5,602 bases of DNA from an uncultured Halieaceae bacterium (GCA_938074135.1 CALJFL010000106.1:1-5602), one strand, 5' to 3'; counted from the stretch's first letter, positions 1 through 5,431 are shown. Program-made: numbers and translations. Notes: generated by a model not told the origin, from the sequence alone.

Positions 1-74
1 CGCGGCTTGTCACCGTCCAGCACCGAAACACACGAGTTGGTCGTGCCCAGGTCAATACCGATTATCTTTCCCAT
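1..74 (-). CDS. dnaK: DnaK (Hsp70 chaperone), N-terminal fragment
   Basis: Only the first 24 codons lie in the window; the gene runs off the left edge. DnaK is the cytoplasmic Hsp70 chaperone, which binds exposed hydrophobic peptides in an ATP-driven cycle with DnaJ and the exchange factor GrpE. The visible protein begins [14 protein letters not shown], and residues 6-14 are the highly conserved phosphate-1 loop of the Hsp70/actin ATPase fold (Asp8, Gly10, Thr11, Thr12). Start at ATG 74-72 is supported by homology and by a strong Shine-Dalgarno sequence GAGGAG at 87-82 with a 7-nt spacer. It lies 106 bp downstream of grpE on the same strand, with its own heat-shock promoter in the gap. Identification is near certain despite the short length, because this N-terminus is almost invariant in bacterial DnaK. 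Confidence 0.97.
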   Translation of the reverse strand, partial: MGKIIGIDLGTTNSCVSVLDGDKP

Positions 75-131
75 TTTTCTGCTCCTCATGCCAGCCTGTT
101 GTGGCCAGCCAAATTCATTGCGTTGTTGTCT

Positions 132-159
132 ATATTGGCCCGTTTAGACCGATTTCAAG
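132..159 (-). promoter_or_regulatory. Probable sigma-32 (heat-shock) promoter of dnaK
   Basis: On the minus strand a perfect -35 element CTTGAAA (159-153) is followed by a 13-nt spacer and GCCAATAT (139-132), which matches 6 of 8 positions of the sigma-32 -10 element CCCCATAT. The -35 is preceded by CC, giving CCCTTGAAA as in Escherichia coli heat-shock promoters. Transcription should begin near 125, leaving a leader of about 50 nt before the dnaK start. The arrangement would let dnaK be transcribed separately from grpE. The -10 element is weaker than that of the grpE promoter. Confidence 0.72.
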
Positions 160-180
160 GGTTCGAGAGAACCAAAATTC

Positions 181-783
181 CTACTGTGCAGCCTTGCTGA
201 CCATGACCATGGCGGGTCGCATCAGGCGGCCGTTCAGGGTGTAACCTTTCTGCATCACTTCAAGCACGGTATTGGGCTCCACGTCGGCGTTGGGCTGCAT
301 ACCAATGGCCTGGTGCAAGTCGTGATCAAAGGGCTCGCCGGCGGGGTCTACCGCCTCGATGTGGAACTTCTTCATCACGTCCAGGAAACTCTTCAGGGTC
401 AGCTCGACGCCGTCGGCGATGGGCTTGATGGCCTCATCTTCGCCGGCCGCCGCGGCCAGTGCCCGCTCCAGGTTATCCACCACCGGCAGCAAATCCTTGC
501 AGAACTGTTCCAGGGCAAACTTGCGGGCTTTTTCCATGTCCTGTTCGGCGCGGCGCTTCACGTTCTGGGCATCGGCCATCGCCCGCAGCGAGGCATCTTC
601 GGCCTGGATCAGGTCGGCCTGCAGCTTCTCTATTACCTCTTCGAGGGAGGGCTCGGTTACCTCTTCCGCCGCCTCGGGCGAATCTGCATCGATATCCTGG
701 GAGGATTCAGCCGCGGCCTGTTCCTCGGCAGCCACCGACTCCAATTCCTCGTTTTCCGACTGTTTTTGCTCTTGATCGGCCAC
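181..783 (-). CDS. grpE: GrpE, nucleotide exchange factor of DnaK
   Basis: GrpE is the dimeric cytoplasmic co-chaperone that releases ADP from DnaK and is known in the family as a thermal sensor. The 200-residue length fits (E. coli GrpE is 197). Residues 1 to about 45 are a disordered, very acidic Glu/Ala/Ser-rich tail. A long helix and coiled coil follow, to about residue 100, containing the typical [17 protein letters not shown] stretch; then [12 protein letters not shown]; then the C-terminal beta domain with [11 protein letters not shown] and the conserved end [16 protein letters not shown] (from residue 180). I chose the GTG start at 783 because homology begins here (VADQEQ) and GGAG lies at 794-791 with a 7-nt spacer. 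An in-frame ATG at 858 would add 25 hydrophobic or basic residues not expected in GrpE. Driven by a sigma-32 promoter at 870-897; downstream of hrcA and upstream of dnaK. Confidence 0.96.
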   Translation of the reverse strand: MADQEQKQSENEELESVAAEEQAAAESSQDIDADSPEAAEEVTEPSLEEVIEKLQADLIQAEDASLRAMADAQNVKRRAEQDMEKARKFALEQFCKDLLPVVDNLERALAAAAGEDEAIKPIADGVELTLKSFLDVMKKFHIEAVDPAGEPFDHDLHQAIGMQPNADVEPNTVLEVMQKGYTLNGRLMRPAMVMVSKAAQ

Positions 784-790
784 GTAACCA

Positions 791-794
791 CTCC
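791..794 (-). promoter_or_regulatory. Ribosome binding site that fixes the grpE GTG start
   Basis: GGAG (794-791) within TTGGAGTGG sits 7 nt before GTG 783-781. It decides for the GTG start over the upstream in-frame ATG at 858, which would lie almost at the predicted transcription start and has no usable leader. Confidence 0.8.
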
Positions 795-813
795 AAAGTA
801 AGGCTTTATTGGA
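792..813 (-). promoter_or_regulatory. Possible SD-sequestering hairpin in the grpE leader
   Basis: In the roughly 80-nt grpE leader, the RNA AAAG (807-804) can pair with CUUU (798-795) around a 5-nt loop, and UCC (813-811) with GGA (794-792), leaving AAU (810-808) as a bulge. An alternative simple pairing is UCCAA (813-809) with UUGGA (796-792). Either fold would cover three bases of the Shine-Dalgarno GGAG. A weak AU-rich stem over the ribosome binding site of a heat-shock gene is what an RNA thermometer looks like, but stems this short also occur by chance. It matches no named thermometer family (no ROSE or fourU motif seen). Confidence 0.22.
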
Positions 814-869
814 TAAAAAACGTACAGCTCGGCTCATACCGGGCCATAGCAGCGTCATTGAGGGAGCAA

Positions 870-897
870 ATATGGGGGTTTGCCGGCGCTTTTCAAG
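870..897 (-). promoter_or_regulatory. Sigma-32 (heat-shock) promoter of grpE
   Basis: Read on the minus strand, CTTGAAA (897-891), a 13-nt spacer and CCCCATAT (877-870) match the sigma-32 consensus at every position, with optimal spacing. An A/T-rich tract lies just upstream, at about 902-917. The predicted transcription start is near 863, giving a leader of about 80 nt to the grpE GTG. The promoter begins 45 bp after the hrcA stop, so grpE and dnaK can be induced by heat independently of hrcA transcription. No CIRCE inverted repeat overlaps it. Confidence 0.9.
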
Positions 898-942
898 CCC
901 GAAAAAGGCATTTTTTTGTCGCCCAGGGGGTCGTCGGGGGGC

Positions 943-1977
943 TTATTTGGCCAGTGCGGAACTGAGCATGCGGGCGGTAACGTCAACAATGGGTATCACG
1001 CGCTCATAGGCCATGCGGGTAGGCCCGATAACACCGAGCACACCCAGTGTTCTCATGCCGTCGCTGTAGGGTGCGGTTACCACGCTGTAGTCGCCGAAGA
1101 CCTCGTAGCCGGCCTCCTCACCGATGTAAATCTGGATCCCTTCGGCCCGGGAGCACCGCTCCAGCAGGTGCAACAGATCCTGCTTGCGTTCAAACGCATC
1201 AAACAGCTCTCGCAGTTTGCTCATCTCATCGGGACTGGCACCACCGAGCAGCCGCGATTCGCCGGCCATGACATATTCGTCTTCGTCGCCCTCCTGCTGC
1301 AGGGCCTTGTTGGCCAGGTCCAGGGAAGCCTGCAGATAGGTATCTATCTGGCTGCGGGCGTCCTGCATCTCCTGGAGGATCTGCTGCTGCACCTCGTTGA
1401 GGGGTCTACCGGCGAAGCGCTGATTGACCAGTGCAGCGGCGTCGCGCAGCTCACTTTCGGAAAATACCCGCTTGGTGTGGATGATCCGGTTCTGCACCTC
1501 GCGCTCGTTGATCACCAGAATCACCAGCACCCGGTCGCCAGACAGGGGCAGGAACTCGACCTGGCGCAATTGATTGGCCTCATTACGGGGCACGGTGACC
1601 AGGCCAGCCTGGGCGGTAATTGACGACAGTATCGATGATGCTGACTGCACCAGCTCGGTGGCAGATTTATCCGGGTTGAGTTCGTGGCGCAGGGCACTGA
1701 CGGCATCTCGTTCCAGGGGCTGCACCTGCAGCAGGGTGTCGACAAACAAGCGATAGCCCGCTGCCGTTGGAACCCGGCCGGCCGAGGTGTGGGGAGAATG
1801 CAGGTAACCCAGTTCTTCCAGGTCGGACATCACATTGCGGATGGTGGCGGCACTGACAGGTAACCCGGCCTCTTCCCTGAGGGTTCTGGAACCCACGGGT
1901 TGCCCGTCTCGTATATGGCGCTCGACCAGCGCCTTCAACAGGATCTGGGCACGCTCGGATATCTTGTCGTTACTCAT
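943..1977 (-). CDS. hrcA: HrcA, heat-inducible transcription repressor
   Basis: HrcA represses chaperone genes by binding the CIRCE inverted repeat; its activity is known to depend on the GroE chaperonin. The 344 residues match the usual family length (about 340-350). The N-terminal winged-helix domain covers residues 1-80, with a recognition-helix region VSAATIRNVMSDLEELGYL (41-59) and the very conserved SPHTSAGRVPT (61-71) plus GYRLFVD (74-80). The GAF-like and dimerisation part follows to the C-terminus (VDVTARMLSSALAK). The ATG at 1977 has AAGG at 1987-1984, spacer 6. It is divergent from recN and lies upstream of grpE on the same strand, the common hrcA-grpE-dnaK order. HrcA is absent from E. 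coli and Pseudomonas but present in some other gammaproteobacteria. No frameshift is seen, so the gene should be functional. Confidence 0.96.
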   Translation of the reverse strand: MSNDKISERAQILLKALVERHIRDGQPVGSRTLREEAGLPVSAATIRNVMSDLEELGYLHSPHTSAGRVPTAAGYRLFVDTLLQVQPLERDAVSALRHELNPDKSATELVQSASSILSSITAQAGLVTVPRNEANQLRQVEFLPLSGDRVLVILVINEREVQNRIIHTKRVFSESELRDAAALVNQRFAGRPLNEVQQQILQEMQDARSQIDTYLQASLDLANKALQQEGDEDEYVMAGESRLLGGASPDEMSKLRELFDAFERKQDLLHLLERCSRAEGIQIYIGEEAGYEVFGDYSVVTAPYSDGMRTLGVLGVIGPTRMAYERVIPIVDVTARMLSSALAK

Positions 1978-1997
1978 GTACTACCTTGCGACTACCT

Positions 1998-2018
1998 CAC
2001 TCGTTTTTAACACAGTGC
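1998..2018 (-). promoter_or_regulatory. Degenerate CIRCE-like inverted repeat before hrcA
   Basis: On the minus strand GCACT (2018-2014) is followed 11 nt later by GAGTG (2002-1998). These are the core halves of CIRCE (TTAGCACTC-N9-GAGTGCTAA), but the outer bases do not match and the core-to-core distance is one base longer than in CIRCE (11 instead of 10). The site lies 21 bp before the hrcA start, where an autoregulatory operator would be expected. The match is poor and may be chance; an HrcA site of diverged sequence is possible. Confidence 0.2.
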
Positions 2019-2060
2019 CGGAGTTAAAAAAAGTAAACCGTAATAAGAACTGGTCGGATG

Positions 2061-2089
2061 TTTATGCGACTATGCATCTGCGGTATAAA
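2061..2089 (+). promoter_or_regulatory. Candidate sigma-70 promoter of recN
   Basis: A good -10 element TATAAA (2084-2089), followed by T, lies 26 bp before the recN ATG. At a 17-bp distance upstream, TTTATG (2061-2066) matches the -35 consensus in only 3 of 6 positions. Transcription would begin near 2096 and leave a leader of about 20 nt. The weak -35 suggests low basal activity or dependence on an activator. No LexA-type CTGT-N8-ACAG overlaps it. Confidence 0.35.
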
Positions 2090-2115
2090 TGGCGAAACAG
2101 CGCCCGGGGGCTGCC

Positions 2116-3774
2116 ATGCTCAACCACATCAGTATCAGCAACTACACCATTGTCGATACGCTGGAAATGGAATTTGCCGGGGGTATGACCGTCATCACTG
2201 GTGAAACCGGTGCCGGCAAGTCCATCATGCTGGACGCCCTGGGGCTGTGCCTGGGCGATCGCGCCGACCCCAAGGCGGTGCGACCGGGCTGCGAGCGGGC
2301 CGATATAACCGCCTGCTTCGACATCAACGATATTCCCGCTGCCCGCGACTGGCTGGCCGGGCGCGATCTGCTTACCGGCGATGACTGCATCCTGCGCCGT
2401 ATCATCACCACCGAGGGCCGCTCGCGGGCCTACATCAATGGCAGCACCTCCACCTTGCAAGATTGCAGTGAGCTGGGCGGGCTGCTGATTGACATACACA
2501 GCCAGCACGCCCATCAATCCCTACTGCGTAAAGCAGTGCAACGGGAACTGCTGGACGCCTTTGCCGGTCATCAGGCCCTGACCCGCACTCTGGAGCAGGT
2601 TGCCTCCGACTGGCTGCGTTGCCGGCGCGAACTGGATCTGTTGACCGGTGCCCAGGACGAGCAAACCGCGCGCTCGCAGCTGTTGAGCTACCAGGTATCA
2701 GAGCTGGACGAGCTGGCCCTGGCCGCGGATGAACTGCCGAAGCTGGAGCTGGAACAGAAACAATTGGCCAATGCCGAGCAAATTCTTGCGTCCGCCCACG
2801 AGGGGCTGGAGCTGTGCGAGGCCCAGGAGATCGGCACCCGCAGGGCCCTGCAATTACTGACCGAGGATACCCACGCCGGCTCGGCGACGGCCAATGCCCG
2901 CGAATTACTCGACTCGGCCGCAATTCAGCTCAGTGAGGCCCAGCTGGAAATCCAGGCCTATGTTGATGGCATCGAGATCAGCCCCGAAAGGCTCGCCGAG
3001 GTAGAGCGGCGTCTGGAAACCATTTATGACGTGGCGCGCAAACACCGGGTACTGCCCGAAGCGCTGACCGAGTTGCACAACACCCTGCAAGAAGAGTTGC
3101 AGGGGCTGGCCGATGGCGGTGAACGTATCGAGGAGCTGGGCCGCAACCTGGACGCCCTGGCGGCCGAGTACGCCAGGAGTGCCGACAAGCTGTCGAAACA
3201 GCGCAAAAAAGCCGCCACCAAGCTGGTCAAGCAGGCCTCTGCCATTCTGGAGACACTGGCCATGGCGCACTGCCGCTTCGAGGTTGCGCTGAGTACCAGG
3301 GAGTCTGACGCCCCCCACCCCCACGGCCAGGAAGATATCGATTTCCTGATCAGTACCAACCCGGGATCACCCCCGCAGCCGTTGGGCAAAATTGCCTCCG
3401 GCGGCGAACTGTCGCGTATCAGCCTGGCCATACAAGTGGTCACGGCGAGTGGCGGCACCCTGCCCAGTATGGTCTTTGACGAGGTCGATGTCGGTATTGG
3501 CGGTGCTGTGGCAGAGGTCGTGGGCAGACTACTGCGTGATCTGGCGGCCGAAGCGCAGGTGTTATGTGTGACGCACTTGCCGCAGGTCGCCGCCCAGGGC
3601 CACCAGCACCTGCAGGTCAGCAAGACCAGCAGTGCCGAATCGGCCAGTACTTCTATGGCGCAGCTGGACAGTAAAGAAAAAGTTCAGGAAATTGCCCGCA
3701 TGCTGGGGGGCGTGAAGATTACCAAGCAATCCCTGGCTCACGCCCGGGAAATGCTGGCCAGCGCCAGCGCCTAG
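2116..3774 (+). CDS. recN: RecN, SMC-like DNA double-strand break repair ATPase
   Basis: RecN is a cytoplasmic SMC-family ATPase recruited to double-strand breaks, where it holds DNA ends or sister chromatids together during RecA-dependent recombination. The 552 residues equal the family norm (553 in E. coli). The N-terminal ATPase half has Walker A GETGAGKS at 29-36. The middle, about 155-370, is long, Leu/Glu/Ala-rich coiled coil. The C-terminal half has the ABC signature SGGELS (from Ser428), Walker B MVFDEVD with Asp455 and Glu456, and VTHLPQVAAQ with the switch His487. The ATG at 2116 is chosen because RecN proteins begin MLxxxxISN; GGGGG at 2106-2110 is a modest ribosome site. An upstream in-frame ATG at 2089 would overlap the -10 element. 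It is divergent from hrcA, and its TAG overlaps the fur stop by 4 bp. Confidence 0.97.
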   Translation: MLNHISISNYTIVDTLEMEFAGGMTVITGETGAGKSIMLDALGLCLGDRADPKAVRPGCERADITACFDINDIPAARDWLAGRDLLTGDDCILRRIITTEGRSRAYINGSTSTLQDCSELGGLLIDIHSQHAHQSLLRKAVQRELLDAFAGHQALTRTLEQVASDWLRCRRELDLLTGAQDEQTARSQLLSYQVSELDELALAADELPKLELEQKQLANAEQILASAHEGLELCEAQEIGTRRALQLLTEDTHAGSATANARELLDSAAIQLSEAQLEIQAYVDGIEISPERLAEVERRLETIYDVARKHRVLPEALTELHNTLQEELQGLADGGERIEELGRNLDALAAEYARSADKLSKQRKKAATKLVKQASAILETLAMAHCRFEVALSTRESDAPHPHGQEDIDFLISTNPGSPPQPLGKIASGGELSRISLAIQVVTASGGTLPSMVFDEVDVGIGGAVAEVVGRLLRDLAAEAQVLCVTHLPQVAAQGHQHLQVSKTSSAESASTSMAQLDSKEKVQEIARMLGGVKITKQSLAHAREMLASASA

Positions 3775-4190
3775 TTATCCTCGGTTTTGCGTACGTAGAG
3801 CACCAGGGAGTGATCGACCAGTTCATAACCGTGCTCTCGGGCAATCTCGTGCTGGCGCTGCTCAATTACCGAATCGGTGAACTCGATAACCTCGCCACTG
3901 CTGACACAGACCATGTGATCGTGGTGGTCACCCTTGGCCAGCTCAAACACTGAGTGTCCGGTTTCGAAGTTGTGCCGGGTTACCAGTCCCGCGGTTTCAA
4001 ACTGGGTAAGTACCCGGTAAACCGTCGCCAGGCCAACATCCTCACCGGCATCCAGAAGCGCACGATAAAGATCCTCAGCACTCATGTGCTGGGGGCCTGC
4101 ATCGGTGCTTTCGAGGATCTGGAGGATCTTCACGCGCGGCAAGGTCACTTTCAGACCTGCTTTGCGCAGCTCCTGATTTTCCACGGCCAT
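3771..4190 (-). CDS. fur: Fur, ferric uptake regulator
   Basis: Fur is the Fe(II)-dependent dimeric repressor of iron-uptake genes. The 139 residues include a winged helix at about 1-82 (AGLKVTLPRVKIL, then LATVYRVLTQFETAGLVTRH with recognition helix near 54-66) and a C-terminal metal-binding and dimerisation domain. Regulatory site ligands are present by alignment with E. coli: His35, Glu83, His90 and His92; the second site is His89, Asp91, Glu110 and His127. There is only one cysteine (Cys95); position 98, the second Cys of the structural zinc CxxC in E. coli, is Ser, and the C-terminal Cys pair is absent. This is the Pseudomonas aeruginosa type of Fur. The ATG at 4190 lacks a clear Shine-Dalgarno sequence. 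Divergent from bamE across 77 bp; its stop shares CTAG with recN. No Fur box was recognised upstream. Confidence 0.97.
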   Translation of the reverse strand: MAVENQELRKAGLKVTLPRVKILQILESTDAGPQHMSAEDLYRALLDAGEDVGLATVYRVLTQFETAGLVTRHNFETGHSVFELAKGDHHDHMVCVSSGEVIEFTDSVIEQRQHEIAREHGYELVDHSLVLYVRKTEDN

Positions 4191-4201
4191 GGTTCTGGGG
4201 G

Positions 4202-4244
4202 TTCTCTGCGAAGTTTAGTAGGAGTATGATGCCACCCCTATACT
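4202..4244 (+). promoter_or_regulatory. Candidate promoter(s) of bamE
   Basis: The fur-bamE spacer has two good -10 hexamers on the plus strand: TATGAT (4225-4230), with TTCTCT (4202-4207) 17 bp upstream as a weak -35 (3 of 6), and TATACT (4239-4244) without a convincing -35. Either would start transcription between 4236 and 4251, upstream of the chosen bamE ATG at 4268. I cannot decide between them from sequence alone. The fur promoter must lie in the same short region or within bamE, but I could not place it. Confidence 0.3.
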
Positions 4245-4267
4245 CGAAGTGGAAGTTTTACCCCGAC

Positions 4268-4651
4268 ATGCGCATCCTGCTTTTAGCGATTCTAGTGCTC
4301 ACGCTCTCGGCCTGTGGTTTTGTCGGCTTTCCCGGCGTGTACAAAATTGATGTCGAGCAGGGCAATATTGTCACTGCCGAAATGGTCGACCAACTCAAGC
4401 CCGGCATGAGCAAACGGCAGGTCCGGTTCATCCTCGGCACCCCGCTGGTGGAGGATACCTTCAACCGGGATCGCTGGGATTACCCCTATCGCATGAGCAA
4501 CGGCCAGGATGTGATGACCCAAGCCCAGTTTACCGTGCACTTCGACGGCGACAAACTGGACACCGTGACTGGCGACTACCTGCCAGAATGGGCCGACCAG
4601 TCAGCCGGTGATAGCGTTCCGGCCGCCGAAGCAGACACCAGCGAAAGCTAA
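4268..4651 (+). CDS. bamE: BamE (SmpA/OmlA), lipoprotein of the outer-membrane beta-barrel assembly complex
   Basis: BamE is a small lipoprotein of the inner leaflet of the outer membrane that supports BamA and BamD in inserting beta-barrel proteins. The 127-residue precursor starts MRILLLAILVLTLSAC: a short hydrophobic signal peptide and a lipobox LSAC, with Cys16 as the lipidated residue. Gly at +2 means no inner-membrane retention signal. The SmpA/OmlA domain follows, with YKIDVEQGN, QLKPGMSKRQVRFILGTP, RWDYPYR and FTVHFDGDKLDTVTGD. The last 20 or so residues are an acidic, low-complexity tail. The start at 4268 gives the most typical signal peptide, with GGAAG at 4251-4255 as a distant ribosome site. 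In-frame ATGs at 4226 and 4229, just after AGGAG (4220-4224), would add 13-14 residues and cannot be excluded. Gene order beside fur and rnfH is conserved in Pseudomonas. Confidence 0.94.
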   Translation: MRILLLAILVLTLSACGFVGFPGVYKIDVEQGNIVTAEMVDQLKPGMSKRQVRFILGTPLVEDTFNRDRWDYPYRMSNGQDVMTQAQFTVHFDGDKLDTVTGDYLPEWADQSAGDSVPAAEADTSES

Positions 4652-4653
4652 CG

Positions 4654-4995
4654 CTACCCCTCTTTGTCCTGCTGTTTGTCCTGCTCTTTGTCCTGCGCGC
4701 GGCGCTCTTTGGCCCTGGCGGCACGCGCCTTGCGCACTTCTTTGGGGTCGGCAATCAACGGACGATAAATCTCCACCCGGTCACCGGCCTGCAACACATG
4801 CTTCGCGGCAACCGCCTTACCGAATATACCCAGCTTGGCATCTTCGATAGACAGACCCTCGTACTGGTCACTGAGGCCAGACTGCTGCGCCGCTGCCAGG
4901 GCGGTAGTGCCCACGGGCACCGTCAGCGGCACAATGGACTGCCTGTCGGGCAAGGCGTAGGCCACCTCAACGCGGATTGATGTTTGCTCACTCAT
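4654..4995 (-). CDS. rnfH: RnfH family ubiquitin-like protein
   Basis: RnfH proteins have a small beta-grasp (ubiquitin/ThiS/MoaD-like) fold. The name comes from an association with rnf electron-transport genes, but the gene is usually found beside ratA and its function is not settled. The 113 residues show the family core EVAYALPDRQ (from residue 10), AAQQSGL, the KLGIFGK region and GDRVEIYRPLIADPKE (71-86), nearly identical to E. coli. The E. coli protein is 96 residues; the excess is a charged tail after residue 87, KARAARAKERR followed by a QDKE-type repeat at 101-112. The ATG at 4995 begins 4 bp after the ratA stop, and GGATGAG around that stop can serve as ribosome site, suggesting translational coupling. 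An in-frame ATG at 5037 lies inside ratA and adds residues not found in the family. The stop is 2 bp from the convergent bamE stop. Confidence 0.94.
   Translation of the reverse strand: MSEQTSIRVEVAYALPDRQSIVPLTVPVGTTALAAAQQSGLSDQYEGLSIEDAKLGIFGKAVAAKHVLQAGDRVEIYRPLIADPKEVRKARAARAKERRAQDKEQDKQQDKEG
4660..4695 (-). repeat. Three tandem 12-bp repeats in the 3' end of rnfH
   Basis: On the minus strand the unit CAGGACAAAGAG occurs three times without gaps (4695-4684, 4683-4672 and 4671-4660). The middle copy differs by one base (CAGGACAAACAG). The repeats are in frame and encode QDKE, QDKQ and QDKE, residues 101-112. Because the unit is a multiple of three, gain or loss of copies would change the tail length without breaking the gene. 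Confidence 0.9.
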
Positions 4996-4999
4996 AGAC

Positions 5000-5431
5000 T
5001 CATCCGTATAGCTCGGTCGCACGCTGGCCCACGGCATCCACCAGATTACTGGTCACCCGCTCAAACAACTTCGCGGCCGCGGCTCCGAGCAGGCCGTTGT
5101 TGACGGTAAATTCCAAGTTGAGGGACACCTTGCAGGCCTTGGCATCCAACGCCCGAAAATCCCAACGCCCGCCAAAATACTCGAACGGGCCTTCCAGTAA
5201 CTCCAGCGTAATTTGCTCGCTGACCACTATGGTATTGCGGGTACAGAAACTCTGCCGAATGCCACCTCGGGCCAGGTCGAGGCGAGCCTCAATCACGTCA
5301 GCTTCACGGTGCAAGACCTCGGCCCCGACACAGCCGTCCATGTACTGCGGATAGGACTCGACATCGTTAACCAACTCAAACAGTTGCCCGGCGGCAAAGG
5401 GAAGTAAAGCGCTGCGATTGATTATGGTCAT
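5000..5431 (-). CDS. ratA: RatA family protein (START/COQ10-like fold)
   Basis: The 143-residue protein belongs to the RatA/COQ10-like family (START or polyketide-cyclase fold, one hydrophobic pocket). In E. coli RatA was reported to bind the 50S subunit and block 70S formation; the mitochondrial relative COQ10 binds ubiquinone, so a lipid or quinone role is an alternative. Family features are INRSALLPF at the N-terminus, ELVNDVESYPQYMDGC (19-34), GGIRQSFCTRN, LLEGPFEYFGGRWDF and the amphipathic C-terminal helix LFERVTSNLVDAVGQRATELYG. Start at ATG 5431 is chosen by homology; an in-frame TTG at 5443 would add four residues. Neither has a visible Shine-Dalgarno sequence, which is unusual here. 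It lies 27 bp after the symporter gene and 4 bp before rnfH, probably one operon. The antitoxin-like pairing with rnfH is by position only. Confidence 0.93.
   Translation of the reverse strand: MTIINRSALLPFAAGQLFELVNDVESYPQYMDGCVGAEVLHREADVIEARLDLARGGIRQSFCTRNTIVVSEQITLELLEGPFEYFGGRWDFRALDAKACKVSLNLEFTVNNGLLGAAAAKLFERVTSNLVDAVGQRATELYG

Noticed and set aside
84..110. Repeated CCAGCC near the dnaK leader as a possible operator
   Set aside because: Six to seven bases repeated twice in a G+C-rich region, with no symmetry matching CIRCE or another known heat-shock operator.
313..801. A 162-codon open frame on the plus strand opposite grpE
   Set aside because: It is fully antisense to a certain gene, its product is low-complexity and unlike any family I know, and it arises from the codon bias of grpE.
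784..858. A 25-residue N-terminal extension of GrpE from the ATG at 858
   Set aside because: The ATG lies at about the predicted transcription start, the extension is unlike GrpE proteins, and the GTG at 783 has a well-placed GGAG.
902..924. Possible hrcA terminator: on the minus strand GGGC (924-921), GCC (909-907), then five U
   Set aside because: The stem is only 3-4 bp with an 11-nt loop, too weak for an intrinsic terminator. The A/T tracts more likely serve as upstream DNA of the grpE promoter.
880..1623. A 247-codon open frame on the plus strand opposite hrcA
   Set aside because: It shadows the hrcA reading frame, has no ribosome site or recognisable domain, and crosses the sigma-32 promoter region.
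2089..2115. A 9-residue N-terminal extension of RecN from the ATG at 2089
   Set aside because: The ATG overlaps the best -10 element, has no Shine-Dalgarno, and homologues begin at the ATG at 2116.
4996..5037. A 14-residue extension of RnfH from the ATG at 5037
   Set aside because: It lies within the end of ratA and does not fit the family; the ATG at 4995 is preceded by GGATGAG and gives the normal N-terminus.
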